Assembly: GCA_964431205.1 (NCBI GenBank)
Contig: CAYSIX010000014.1
Coordinates: 1-30,965, forward strand
Origin: CAYSIX01 sp964431205
GTDB taxonomy: Bacteria; Planctomycetota; Phycisphaerae; Phycisphaerales; Phycisphaeraceae
Length of the DNA stretch: 30,965 bases
Direction: 5' to 3'
Position numbers and translations under genes: made by a program. Of this stretch, positions 1 through 7,036 are shown one piece after another. The notes beneath the pieces were generated by a model that was not told the DNA's origin, did not search any database, and saw only the letters and a program-made list of their open reading frames with translations. How positions within the stretch are numbered: position 1 is the first letter of the stretch; each line of letters opens with the position of its first letter.

Positions 1-1
1 G

Positions 2-1072
2 AGCCGGTTGCGTGGCGCCGTGGCGGCGGCGTGGGGCCGCGCGATCACCCCCGCCTGTTTTTACCGGGCCGACCTGGCGCGGACGATATGCGCCTGGCAG
101 GACGAGGCGCCGTTCGACGCGGTGCTGACCTTCTGCACGTCGATGCTGCGGTACGCGCGGAAGCTGCGGACGCACGTGCGGTGGACGGTGGGCCAGGAGT
201 ACGAGCCGCGGCACCTGCTGGACCTGGTGGACGTGGACAGCCTCAAGTGGGCGACGTACGCGGAGCAGACGCGTGGCCCGCTGGGCTGGGTGTACGGGTT
301 GGAGGCGAGGCGGCTGCGTCGGCTCGAGGCGGGGGCACGCGACCGGTTCGACGCGATCACGCTGGTCAGCGAGGCCGAGGCGGGGGCGTATCGCGAGCAC
401 GTGGGCGAGCACCCCGGCCTGGCGGTGCTGCGTCACGCGGTGGACGCCGGTTACTTCCGCCCCCTGCCGGACGCGGGGACGCGGACGCTGGTGTTCGTGG
501 GGAACCTGGAGTATCGGCCGAACGTGGAGGGGATCGCGTGGTTCGTGGAGCAGGTGATGCCGGCGCTGGCGTGGTCGGCGGTGCACGAGCCGGCGGTGGG
601 GGGCGTGGACGGGCGGTCGCTTCGGTTGAAGATCGTGGGACGGAACCCATCATCGCGTGTGCGGGCGCTGGGGTCGTACCCGGGCGTCGAGGTGGTGGGA
701 TCCGTGCCGGACGTGAGGCCGTACCTGGAAGAGGCGGCGGTGGTGATCGCACCGCTGCGGACAGCGCGCGGGGTGCAGACGAAGGTGCTCGAGGCGATGT
801 CGAGCCAGCGGGCCGTCGTGTGTTCACCGGCGGCGGCGGAGGGGATCCTGGCCGAGCCGGGCACGCACCTGCTGGTCGCCGACGAGGCGATGCGCTGGGT
901 CGAGACGGTGCGTCGCGTGTTGGAGGACGTGCCGTACCGCAAACGGATCGCCGAGGCGGCCAGGCAGCGGATCGAGGCCGAGTACCGCTGGGCGATCTGC
1001 CTGGCGCCGTTGGAGTCGCTGCTGCTTGGCGCGGCGTCGTCGGAACAGGGCCTGCACCGTCTCGCAGCGTGA
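2..1072 (+). CDS. Glycosyltransferase, TIGR03087-like (PEP-CTERM/exosortase-associated), 5' partial
   Basis: The frame is open from base 2 with no credible start, so the gene begins upstream of the window; about 100 N-terminal residues of a roughly 400-residue family are missing. What remains has the GT-B C-terminal half: a conserved DFVDVDS-like stretch (here LVDVDSLKW), VSEAEA, the strand FVGNLEYRPNVEGIAWF, and the donor-binding end APLRTARGVQTKVLEAMS. These match the sugar transferases that accompany PEP-CTERM/exosortase exopolysaccharide loci (TIGR03087). It would transfer a sugar to a growing polysaccharide on the cytoplasmic side. It converges on a VanZ-family gene with only 20 bp between stops. 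Family assignment is from recalled motifs; donor and acceptor cannot be read. Confidence 0.8.
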   Translation, partial: SRLRGAVAAAWGRAITPACFYRADLARTICAWQDEAPFDAVLTFCTSMLRYARKLRTHVRWTVGQEYEPRHLLDLVDVDSLKWATYAEQTRGPLGWVYGLEARRLRRLEAGARDRFDAITLVSEAEAGAYREHVGEHPGLAVLRHAVDAGYFRPLPDAGTRTLVFVGNLEYRPNVEGIAWFVEQVMPALAWSAVHEPAVGGVDGRSLRLKIVGRNPSSRVRALGSYPGVEVVGSVPDVRPYLEEAAVVIAPLRTARGVQTKVLEAMSSQRAVVCSPAAAEGILAEPGTHLLVADEAMRWVETVRRVLEDVPYRKRIAEAARQRIEAEYRWAICLAPLESLLLGAASSEQGLHRLAA

Positions 1073-1092
1073 AGCGCGGTGCCGGCTATTTC

Positions 1093-2211
1093 TTATCTGA
1101 GAGCGAAACGGTAGTCGTGCCGCCGCCGGCGTCGATCGACCGGGACGGGGTCGGCCGTTCGTCGGCGACATGTGCGTCGAGCCAGGTGCACGACGCTCGC
1201 GGCGCCGCCAGACATCGCCAGCGCCACAAGGCCCGCGAGCGCCGGCCAGGTCAGGTCGATGGCGCCGCTCCCGTGGCGGTTTGTCCAGGCGATCAGCGTC
1301 CCCGCCGTCACGCTCGCGGCCACCACCGATAACGTGTTCATTCGAGATCTTCGACGGACGATCATCGCCGCCGCCAACGCGCTGATCGCCGCCATCCCCA
1401 GGCCCGCCAGACAGAGTGTCGCTGCCGCCTCGTCGTAGGGCAGGCGAAAGACGTCGACAAACGGGGGGGCGAGTTCGGCTTTGGACGCATGGCTCGTTTT
1501 TGTTCGCGTCGCTTGGCCCCCCAGCACCAGGGCTGCCGCCGCCGCCGCGCCCAGCACCACCCACGTCACCGGCCGACGACGCCACCGGTTCAGCGCGTCC
1601 CACGCCGGCAGGACCACGCCTGCGCCGGTTCGGTAAACCCCAAACACGATCGCGCTGCCCAGCGACATCGCCCACCGCGCCGCCATGGCCGCCACGACGC
1701 CGGCCGACGTGTTCGTCACCACGTCCGGCCACGACGCGACGCGGCTGAACGTCAGCCCCTGCACGCACTCGATGGTGTAACTCAGCCCCACGATGACGAC
1801 GAACGCCAGCGGCGCACCGTGCCACCGCGCCCGCCGGCGCACGGCCAAACCCACCGCCAAACCCAGCGGCAGGTACAGCACCACGTTCGTCACCACGTCG
1901 CTCCACGCCGCCGTGACGCCGTAGCTCGAAGCACCCGGCGTCGCGCCCACCCAGCTGGGCGAGGCGAGCACGCCTCGGATTGCTTGCCCCGGGTCGGTGG
2001 CGAACGCGTCGCGCACCGCCGGATCGAAATCGAACGGCACCAGGCTCCCATAGACCAGCACGGCCGCCCACAGCACCGCCAGCACACGCGGGCGCAGCCA
2101 CCACGGCCGACGCCACAGCACCGGCAGCGTCGCCGGAGCATCGCGACGGTCCGATCCCCGATCCACAGATTGAAGCTCGGCCTTGCTCAAGGTCACCCAA
2201 GCATGCCTCAC
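1093..2211 (-). CDS. VanZ-family membrane protein
   Basis: A protein of about 372 residues with VanZ-like hallmarks: a first helix ending in VYGSLVPFDF, then SDVVTNVVLYLPLGLAVG, YTIECVQ, and SWPDVVTNTSAGVVAA, with polar Asp/Asn residues inside predicted helices. Two or three extra hydrophobic segments follow in the C-terminal half (around residues 265-340), making it longer than a minimal VanZ domain. VanZ-like proteins are often found beside exopolysaccharide and exosortase genes; the molecular function is unknown. The start is uncertain: GTG at 2211 gives the longest reading, and TTG at 2190 and GTG at 2166 are in frame; no leaderless-type -10 box is seen upstream. It is convergent with the preceding glycosyltransferase. 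Confidence 0.75.
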   Translation of the reverse strand: MRHAWVTLSKAELQSVDRGSDRRDAPATLPVLWRRPWWLRPRVLAVLWAAVLVYGSLVPFDFDPAVRDAFATDPGQAIRGVLASPSWVGATPGASSYGVTAAWSDVVTNVVLYLPLGLAVGLAVRRRARWHGAPLAFVVIVGLSYTIECVQGLTFSRVASWPDVVTNTSAGVVAAMAARWAMSLGSAIVFGVYRTGAGVVLPAWDALNRWRRRPVTWVVLGAAAAAALVLGGQATRTKTSHASKAELAPPFVDVFRLPYDEAAATLCLAGLGMAAISALAAAMIVRRRSRMNTLSVVAASVTAGTLIAWTNRHGSGAIDLTWPALAGLVALAMSGGAASVVHLARRTCRRRTADPVPVDRRRRRHDYRFALR

Positions 2212-2251
2212 GGCGGCTCGGGTGCGATGCGATCGAAGAACAAGGCCCCTC

Positions 2252-2265
2252 GGAACGAACGTTCC
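2252..2265. promoter_or_regulatory. Inverted repeat resembling a Gram-positive-type LexA (Cheo) box
   Basis: GGAACGAACGTTCC has 6-bp arms (GGAACG/CGTTCC) around AA and fits 13 of 14 positions of the CGAACRNRYGTTYC consensus known for Bacillus/actinobacterial LexA. It lies in the 167-bp space between the divergent VanZ and metallophosphoesterase genes. Regulator identity is a guess. Confidence 0.35.
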
Positions 2266-2378
2266 ACGCCGAGCCAGACGTCACAAACCGCGCGACCGAT
2301 TCAGACCGTTCCCGCGGCCAGGTGATCCCGCCGCCGAAGTCACGTCAGCGCTTGCGACTTTGTGCCGATATCCCTCGC

Positions 2379-3266
2379 GTGGACGAGCCGGTTCGACCGA
2401 TCCTGATCCTCTCGGACACGCACCTGGGCCGCGAAGGTCACGGGGCCGGGTCGGCTGAGGCGCTGCGCCCGCTCTGGCGCGACGCCGCCCACGTCATCAT
2501 CAACGGGGACGTGGCCGAACTGCACGACCCCGGCCAGCGGGTCGCCGCCGCGCGGCAGGTCGAGCGGCTCGAGGCACTGTGCCAGGCCGACGGCGTCGAG
2601 TTGACCCTGCTCTCGGGCAACCACGACCCGCTGCTGACCGATCGCCGATCTCTGACGCTCTGTGGCGGGGCGGTGTTCCTGACGCACGGCGACGCGCTGC
2701 ACCCGTGCATCTCGCCGTGGACCGATCATCGCGCCGAGCTGCGTCGCCGCCACGAGCGTGCGATCGGTCGCCTGGCCGAAGACGAGCGGGATGATCGCGA
2801 CGCCCGCCTCGCCGCGGCACAGTACGCCTCGCACTTTCAGTGGATCGGGTCGGAACCCGACGATGTGCAGGATGACGTCGTGAAGCTCGACGATCGGCGC
2901 GACCACACCGTCACTCACGCTGTCTGTCCTTCGAAGTCCGCACGGCTCGCCGGCCACGCGATCAAGGTCGCTCGCGTGCTCTGGTACTGGCACCGCCTGC
3001 CCGCCACCGCCGCCCGATACGCCACACGCTACGCGCCGAGCTGCCGCTTCTTCATCTTCGGACACATCCACCGCGCCGGGATCTGGCGGCTCGACGGGCG
3101 CGTGGTGATTAACACCGGCTCGTACCATCGGCCGCGCAATCCCCGCGCGGTGCGCATCGATGAAAACGGCCTGGCGGTGTATCGTGTCCGGCGCAGCGGG
3201 CACCACGCCTTTGCGCTTTCGCCACGGCCGCTGGCGCGATTCGAGCTGGAGGCCGCGGCGGCGTGA
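2379..3266 (+). CDS. Calcineurin-like metallophosphoesterase
   Basis: A 295-residue protein with the complete metallophosphoesterase signature: SDTHLG (residues ~9-14), NGDVAE, SGNHDP, THGD with LH, and FGHIHRAG with VINTGSY near the C-terminus. These supply the two-metal site for phosphoester hydrolysis. The overall shape recalls COG2908-type cytoplasmic hydrolases, but it does not read as classical LpxH and the substrate is unknown. GTG at 2379 is chosen because the conserved domain begins seven codons later; TTG 2352 is an alternative, and the frame upstream is Arg/Pro-rich and looks non-coding. A GATATC/TATCCC sequence just upstream could be a -10 element. The DUF167 gene follows after 21 bp, suggesting one transcript. 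Confidence 0.85.
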   Translation: MDEPVRPILILSDTHLGREGHGAGSAEALRPLWRDAAHVIINGDVAELHDPGQRVAAARQVERLEALCQADGVELTLLSGNHDPLLTDRRSLTLCGGAVFLTHGDALHPCISPWTDHRAELRRRHERAIGRLAEDERDDRDARLAAAQYASHFQWIGSEPDDVQDDVVKLDDRRDHTVTHAVCPSKSARLAGHAIKVARVLWYWHRLPATAARYATRYAPSCRFFIFGHIHRAGIWRLDGRVVINTGSYHRPRNPRAVRIDENGLAVYRVRRSGHHAFALSPRPLARFELEAAAA

Positions 3267-3287
3267 GAGAGGCGGCGGAACCCGTCG

Positions 3288-3587
3288 ATGAGCGAGGCGA
3301 TACGACAAGCCATTGGATCGCTGCCCGACGGCGTGGCGGTGCGCATCAAGGTCGTGCCGGGCGCGAGCCGGTCGCGCGTGGTGGGACTGCTGGGAGACCG
3401 CCTGAAGGTCGCGATCGCCGCGCCGGCCGAGGGGGGCAAGGCGAACCGCGCGATCGTGCGGCTGCTGGCCAAGCATCTCGGCGTCCGCACCGCGGATGTG
3501 TCGATCGTCGCCGGCCAAAGCCGCGCCCAGAAGACCGTCCACGTACGGGGGCTGAGCGCGGCCGACGTGGCCGCACGACTCGGCTGA
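3288..3587 (+). CDS. DUF167 (YggU/UPF0235) family protein
   Basis: A 99-residue protein that matches the DUF167 pattern throughout: VRIKVVPGASRSRVVG, LKVAIAAPAEGGKANRAIVRLLAKHLG and VSIVAGQSRAQKTVHVRG. Members are small, single-domain alpha/beta proteins of unknown function, often next to housekeeping genes. The ATG at 3288 gives the usual family length. It sits 21 bp after the metallophosphoesterase on the same strand and has no leaderless-type -10 before it, so it is probably the second gene of that transcript. The next gene has its own promoter 24 bp downstream. Confidence 0.9.
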   Translation: MSEAIRQAIGSLPDGVAVRIKVVPGASRSRVVGLLGDRLKVAIAAPAEGGKANRAIVRLLAKHLGVRTADVSIVAGQSRAQKTVHVRGLSAADVAARLG

Positions 3588-3610
3588 GCGCCGCGCGCAG
3601 CGCTTGGGTC

Positions 3611-3616
3611 TATCAT
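3611..3616 (+). promoter_or_regulatory. -10 box of the HDAC-like gene (leaderless type)
   Basis: TATCAT is followed by exactly six bases (ccgatg) and then ATG 3623. This spacing recurs across the window and favours the second of two adjacent ATG codons as the start. Confidence 0.6.
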
Positions 3617-3622
3617 CCGATG

Positions 3623-4582
3623 ATGCATCTCGGCCTGATCTACGACGATCGCTTTCTCGAGCACGACACGGGCCCGGGCCACCCCGAGCGACGCGACCGC
3701 CTGCGGGCGATCACAGCCAGGCTCAAAAAGACCGGCCAGTGGGACGCCCTGGAACGCCTGCCGTTCGGGCCCGCCGACCGCGCGTGGATCGAACGCCTGC
3801 ACCGGCCGGCCTACATCGAGCGCTGCTTCGCCGCCTGCGCCGCCGGCCAACGCTTCATCGACTCGCCCGACTCGGCGATCAGCGCCCGCAGCGCCGAGTT
3901 GGCCCAGCTCGCGGTCGGCGGCGTGCTGGCCGCGGCCGAGGCGGTCATGACCGGCCGCGTCGCGCGTGCCTTCTGCGCCGTCCGGCCCCCGGGCCACCAC
4001 GCCGAGGCCGATCTCTCCATGGGTTTCTGCCTCTTCAACAACGTCGCCATCGCCGCCGAGTACCTGATCGTCCAGCACGGGCTCGAACGCGTGGCGATCG
4101 TGGACTTTGACGTGCACCACGGCAACGGCACGCAGCACCTGTTCGAGGACCGACGCGACGTGCTGTTTGTCAGCCTCCACCAGGACCCGCACACGCTTTA
4201 TCCCGGAACCGGCTTCGCCGACGAGGCGGGCGTCGGCGATGGGCAGGGCTTCACGCTCAACGTCCCGCTGCCGCCGCTGAGCGACGACCATGCCTACCTC
4301 GACGCGATCGATCGGCAGATCCTGCCCCGACTGCGCACCTACGAGCCGGAGGCGCTGCTCGTCTCGGCGGGGTTCGATGCCGCCACCGCCGACCCGCTGG
4401 CGCAGATGGAGGTCTCGACCGACGGGTTCACTCAGATCACCCGCCGATTGATCGAGCTGGCCGACGAGCGGTGCGCCGGGCGGTTGCTCTCGGTGCTGGA
4501 GGGCGGATACGACCTGGACGCGTTGGCCGAGGGTGTCTCGGCTCACGTCGCTGAACTGGGTGTCGCCCGCAAGAATCCGTGA
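3623..4582 (+). CDS. Histone deacetylase / acetylpolyamine amidohydrolase family protein
   Basis: A 319-residue zinc-dependent deacetylase of the class II/AcuC-like type. Visible motifs are DDRFLEHDTGPGHPERRDRL at the N-terminus, RPPGHHAE (tandem catalytic His, residues ~122-129), GFCLFNNVAIAA, VDFDVHHGNGTQ (metal ligands Asp and His, ~160-171), SAGFDA (metal Asp, ~249-254) and LEGGYD near the end. It should remove acetyl groups from an amine such as a polyamine or protein lysine; the substrate is unknown. ATG 3623 is preferred over ATG 3620 because the -10 box TATCAT ends six bases before it. It is flanked by the DUF167 gene and the YkgJ-type pair, both on the same strand, but appears to be its own transcription unit. 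Confidence 0.92.
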   Translation: MHLGLIYDDRFLEHDTGPGHPERRDRLRAITARLKKTGQWDALERLPFGPADRAWIERLHRPAYIERCFAACAAGQRFIDSPDSAISARSAELAQLAVGGVLAAAEAVMTGRVARAFCAVRPPGHHAEADLSMGFCLFNNVAIAAEYLIVQHGLERVAIVDFDVHHGNGTQHLFEDRRDVLFVSLHQDPHTLYPGTGFADEAGVGDGQGFTLNVPLPPLSDDHAYLDAIDRQILPRLRTYEPEALLVSAGFDAATADPLAQMEVSTDGFTQITRRLIELADERCAGRLLSVLEGGYDLDALAEGVSAHVAELGVARKNP

Positions 4583-4610
4583 TCGCTCGCCGATCCTCTT
4601 CCCACGCGCG

Positions 4611-4616
4611 TACAAT
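4611..4616 (+). promoter_or_regulatory. -10 box of first YkgJ-type gene (leaderless type)
   Basis: TACAAT, six-base spacer cgagcc, then ATG 4623. No Shine-Dalgarno sequence fits between them. Confidence 0.6.
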
Positions 4617-4622
4617 CGAGCC

Positions 4623-5084
4623 ATGACCACGACGGCCCCCAACACACAGACGCCCTGGTACGCCCCGGGCCTGTCGTTCGAATGCACCCAATGCGGCAAC
4701 TGCTGCACCGGCCCGCCCGGGTACGTCTGGTTCAACCCCGACGAGGCCCGCGCCATCGCCGCTTACCTCGGGCTCAGCGAGGACGAGTTCCGCAGACGTT
4801 ACGCGGCCAAGAAGAGCGGGCGGTGGACGCTCGAGGAGGTCCGTACCGAGTCCGGCTACGACTGCGTGTTCCTGCGTCGCGACGAGCAGGGCAAGGCCTG
4901 GTGCCGCGTCTACCCCGTCCGCCCGACGCAGTGCCGCACCTGGCCGTTCTGGGACAGCAACCTCCGCTCGCCGCGGGACTGGGCCGAGGCGGCCGAGACC
5001 TGCCCGGGCATGCGAAGCGGCAAGAACTTCGTCCCGGTCGAGCGCATCCGCGTGATCGCCGAGAGCAATCCGAAGGGCCTGTGA
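4623..5084 (+). CDS. YkgJ-family cysteine cluster protein
   Basis: A 153-residue protein with the YkgJ pattern: CTQCGNCC near residue 21 (CxxCxxCC), then CVFL, WCRVYPVRPTQCRTWPFW and a late ETCPGM. The cysteines are thought to bind a metal, either zinc or an iron-sulfur cluster; the family's function is not settled. The start is fixed by the TACAAT box six bases upstream of ATG. Its TGA stop overlaps the GTG start of a second, more divergent cysteine-cluster gene (GTGA overlap), so the two are probably translationally coupled and may act together. Confidence 0.9.
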   Translation: MTTTAPNTQTPWYAPGLSFECTQCGNCCTGPPGYVWFNPDEARAIAAYLGLSEDEFRRRYAAKKSGRWTLEEVRTESGYDCVFLRRDEQGKAWCRVYPVRPTQCRTWPFWDSNLRSPRDWAEAAETCPGMRSGKNFVPVERIRVIAESNPKGL

Positions 5085-5743
5085 GCAAGACCCTCTCCAG
5101 CGCGAATGAACGACGCAACCACGCCGATGCGCCCGGCGCGGGGACAACGGCAGACGCCGCGCTCTGGCGGGCCTGGGCGGAGGCGGTGCGGCGACCGACG
5201 GTGGAGGGTGAGTTGAGGCGGCTGTACGCCGACCTGGACGCCGCGGTGACCACCCGCGGACCGACCTGCTGGGCCAGCGGCCGCTGCTGCCGGTTCGATG
5301 AGTACGGCCATCGGCTCTACGTCACGGGGCTGGAGGTCGCATGGTTTCTGGCTCGTGCCGAAAGCCCGAACTCGACGACGCAAGGCGGGAACGGGGCTGG
5401 TCATGGCGGGACGCATCACAGTGATCATCGCGGACTCGCGCGGCTTGCCGTCCTGCCGGCACGACAAGCCGATGACGGCTCGGCGTTGCACCAGACGGGC
5501 TGCCCCTACCAGATCGACGGGCTCTGCTCGGTGCACGCGATCCGTCCGCTGGGTTGCCGCATCTTCTTCTGCCAGCGAGGCACGGAGTCGTGGCAGCAGG
5601 ACCTGTACGAGGCGTTTCTTGGCCGCCTGCGTCGCGTGCACGAGGCCCACGGCCTCGGTTATCGGTACATGGAGTGGCGCGCGGGCCTCGCCGAGGCACG
5701 CCAAGCGCGAGAAAACGATGGACGCGGCGCGGTTGTGTGGTAG
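5081..5743 (+). CDS. Divergent YkgJ-like cysteine cluster protein
   Basis: A 220-residue protein whose GTG start overlaps the preceding stop by four bases. It carries CWASGRCC (CX5CC instead of the usual CxxCxxCC) near residue 67 and a second cluster, CPYQIDGLCSVHAIRPLGCR followed by IFFC, typical of this family. Between them lies a low-complexity insertion rich in Gly, Thr, His and Ser (around residues 95-125) absent from its upstream neighbour. The cysteines probably ligate metal; no reaction can be assigned. The upstream paralogue-like gene and the coupling suggest a functional pair. The first about 20 residues look disordered, so a slightly later start is possible. Confidence 0.8.
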   Translation: MSKTLSSANERRNHADAPGAGTTADAALWRAWAEAVRRPTVEGELRRLYADLDAAVTTRGPTCWASGRCCRFDEYGHRLYVTGLEVAWFLARAESPNSTTQGGNGAGHGGTHHSDHRGLARLAVLPARQADDGSALHQTGCPYQIDGLCSVHAIRPLGCRIFFCQRGTESWQQDLYEAFLGRLRRVHEAHGLGYRYMEWRAGLAEARQARENDGRGAVVW

Positions 5744-5746
5744 AAT
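5741..5746 (+). promoter_or_regulatory. -10 box upstream of the dockerin/PEP-CTERM gene (leadered)
   Basis: TAGAAT lies about 49 bp before GTG 5795, and a GGAGG at 5781-5785 provides a ribosome site. Here the transcript would have a leader, unlike most neighbouring genes. Confidence 0.45.
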
Positions 5747-5794
5747 CTTTGATTCGGTCGTAAGCGATTGGCAGCTTGTTGGAGGGTGGATGAG

Positions 5795-6937
5795 GTGTGT
5801 GAGTCGTTTGTCGCAGCCGGGCGTGTTGGAGGATGGGTTGCTTTGGCTTTGCTATGGGCGGCGGGCCCGGCCGAAGCGTTCACGAGCTACCACGTGGGCA
5901 ACAGCCTGACATGGGACAGTCGCCCGCAGTGGATGGACGACTTCGCCGTGCAGAAGGTTGTGGGTGATCATACCGTTGGGTACCACGTCGAGTGCGGTAA
6001 GTCGTTGCCATACATATGGGACCACCCTGACAGCTCCTGTGTGGCGCCGGTTCCGCAGTTTGGGCTTTACGCGGAGGCGCTGCCCGCGCACGAGTGGGAC
6101 GCGCTGACACTTCAGCCGTTCAACGGCGGGGGCGCCACTCTGGCCGTCGATACCGCTCGTATTCTGGACTTTCTGAATCTCGCACGGACAAACCCCGCCA
6201 ACGGCGATACCGCTGTGTACCTCCTGGGCGCATGGCCCGCGAAGACAGGCTTTTCCGACACTTGGCTCGCCGAGGTACCCGACGCCGACAACACCCCGGC
6301 GCAACGTGCCCGGCAATACTACGACCACTTGCTCAATCGCGTGCGCGCATCGACGGATGCCGAGGTGTACCTCATCCCGTCGGGCGCCGTGCTGTTCGAG
6401 CTCGACGCGCGTATGAAGCGCGGCGAGGTGCCGGGCTTCGATAGCGTGGCCGACCTGTATCGCGATAATCTGCACCTGACGACGGACGTGGGGCGTTTTG
6501 TTGCTGCCGCGACGATGTTCGCCACTCTGCACCGGACCACGCCGCACGGCCTGGTCCACCCCAACTTCACTGATCTCACCGACCCCGACAACCCCTTTTC
6601 GTCGGAGCTCTACGAATCGCTCTACGACGCGATCTGGGACGTGGTGACCTCCACGGTGCTCACCGGCGTGCTGACTCCCGGCGACTTCGACCGCGACGGG
6701 GACGTCGACGCGTTCGACCTGGGTGTCTGGCAGGGCGGTTTCGGCACGGCCGAAGGGACGACCGCCGCTGACGGCGACGCTGACGGCGACGGTGACGTGG
6801 ACGCGTTCGACCTCGGCCTGTGGCAGGCCAACTTCGGCTCGGGGGCCGCCGCCGCGCCCTCAACCGTGCCCGAGCCGACCACGGCCGCCCTCCTGATGCT
6901 GGCCGGCGGGACGGCGCTACGGCGGAATCGCCGCTGA
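5795..6937 (+). CDS. Secreted SGNH-like protein with dockerin-type repeats and PEP-CTERM signal
   Basis: Domains in order: a signal peptide with hydrophobic core VALALLWAAG ending AEA; an SGNH-hydrolase-like region with VGNSLT (candidate nucleophile Ser ~37), LQPFNG, YLLGAWP and RDNLHL (candidate Asp ~224 and His ~227); two calcium-loop repeats, DFDRDGDVDAFDLGVWQ and DGDADGDGDVDAFDLGLWQ, as in type-I dockerins; and a C-terminal VPEPTTAALLMLAGG-RRNRR PEP-CTERM tail for exosortase processing. It is likely exported and tethered or released at the surface, perhaps as an esterase. The start is uncertain: GTG 5795 has GGAGG nine bases upstream, while GTG 5786 and TTG 5768 are alternatives. The SGNH assignment is weaker than the dockerin and PEP-CTERM calls. 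Confidence 0.82.
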   Translation: MCESFVAAGRVGGWVALALLWAAGPAEAFTSYHVGNSLTWDSRPQWMDDFAVQKVVGDHTVGYHVECGKSLPYIWDHPDSSCVAPVPQFGLYAEALPAHEWDALTLQPFNGGGATLAVDTARILDFLNLARTNPANGDTAVYLLGAWPAKTGFSDTWLAEVPDADNTPAQRARQYYDHLLNRVRASTDAEVYLIPSGAVLFELDARMKRGEVPGFDSVADLYRDNLHLTTDVGRFVAAATMFATLHRTTPHGLVHPNFTDLTDPDNPFSSELYESLYDAIWDVVTSTVLTGVLTPGDFDRDGDVDAFDLGVWQGGFGTAEGTTAADGDADGDGDVDAFDLGLWQANFGSGAAAAPSTVPEPTTAALLMLAGGTALRRNRR

Positions 6938-7036
6938 CCGCGTGCTCGCGGCCGGCCACGTGAACGGTCCGATCTTCAAGCCTCGTCTGCTTTGCCGCGC
7001 GCCGATTTGATCACGCTCGTCCCGAATGTTCGCGCG

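Noticed and set aside
824..2284. Minus-strand open frame overlapping the VanZ gene and the end of the first glycosyltransferase
   Set aside because: Gly/Arg/Ala-rich composition without domains, and it conflicts with two recognisable genes.
1980..2378. In-frame upstream extension of the metallophosphoesterase at 2379
   Set aside because: It runs opposite the VanZ gene and lacks any protein-like pattern.
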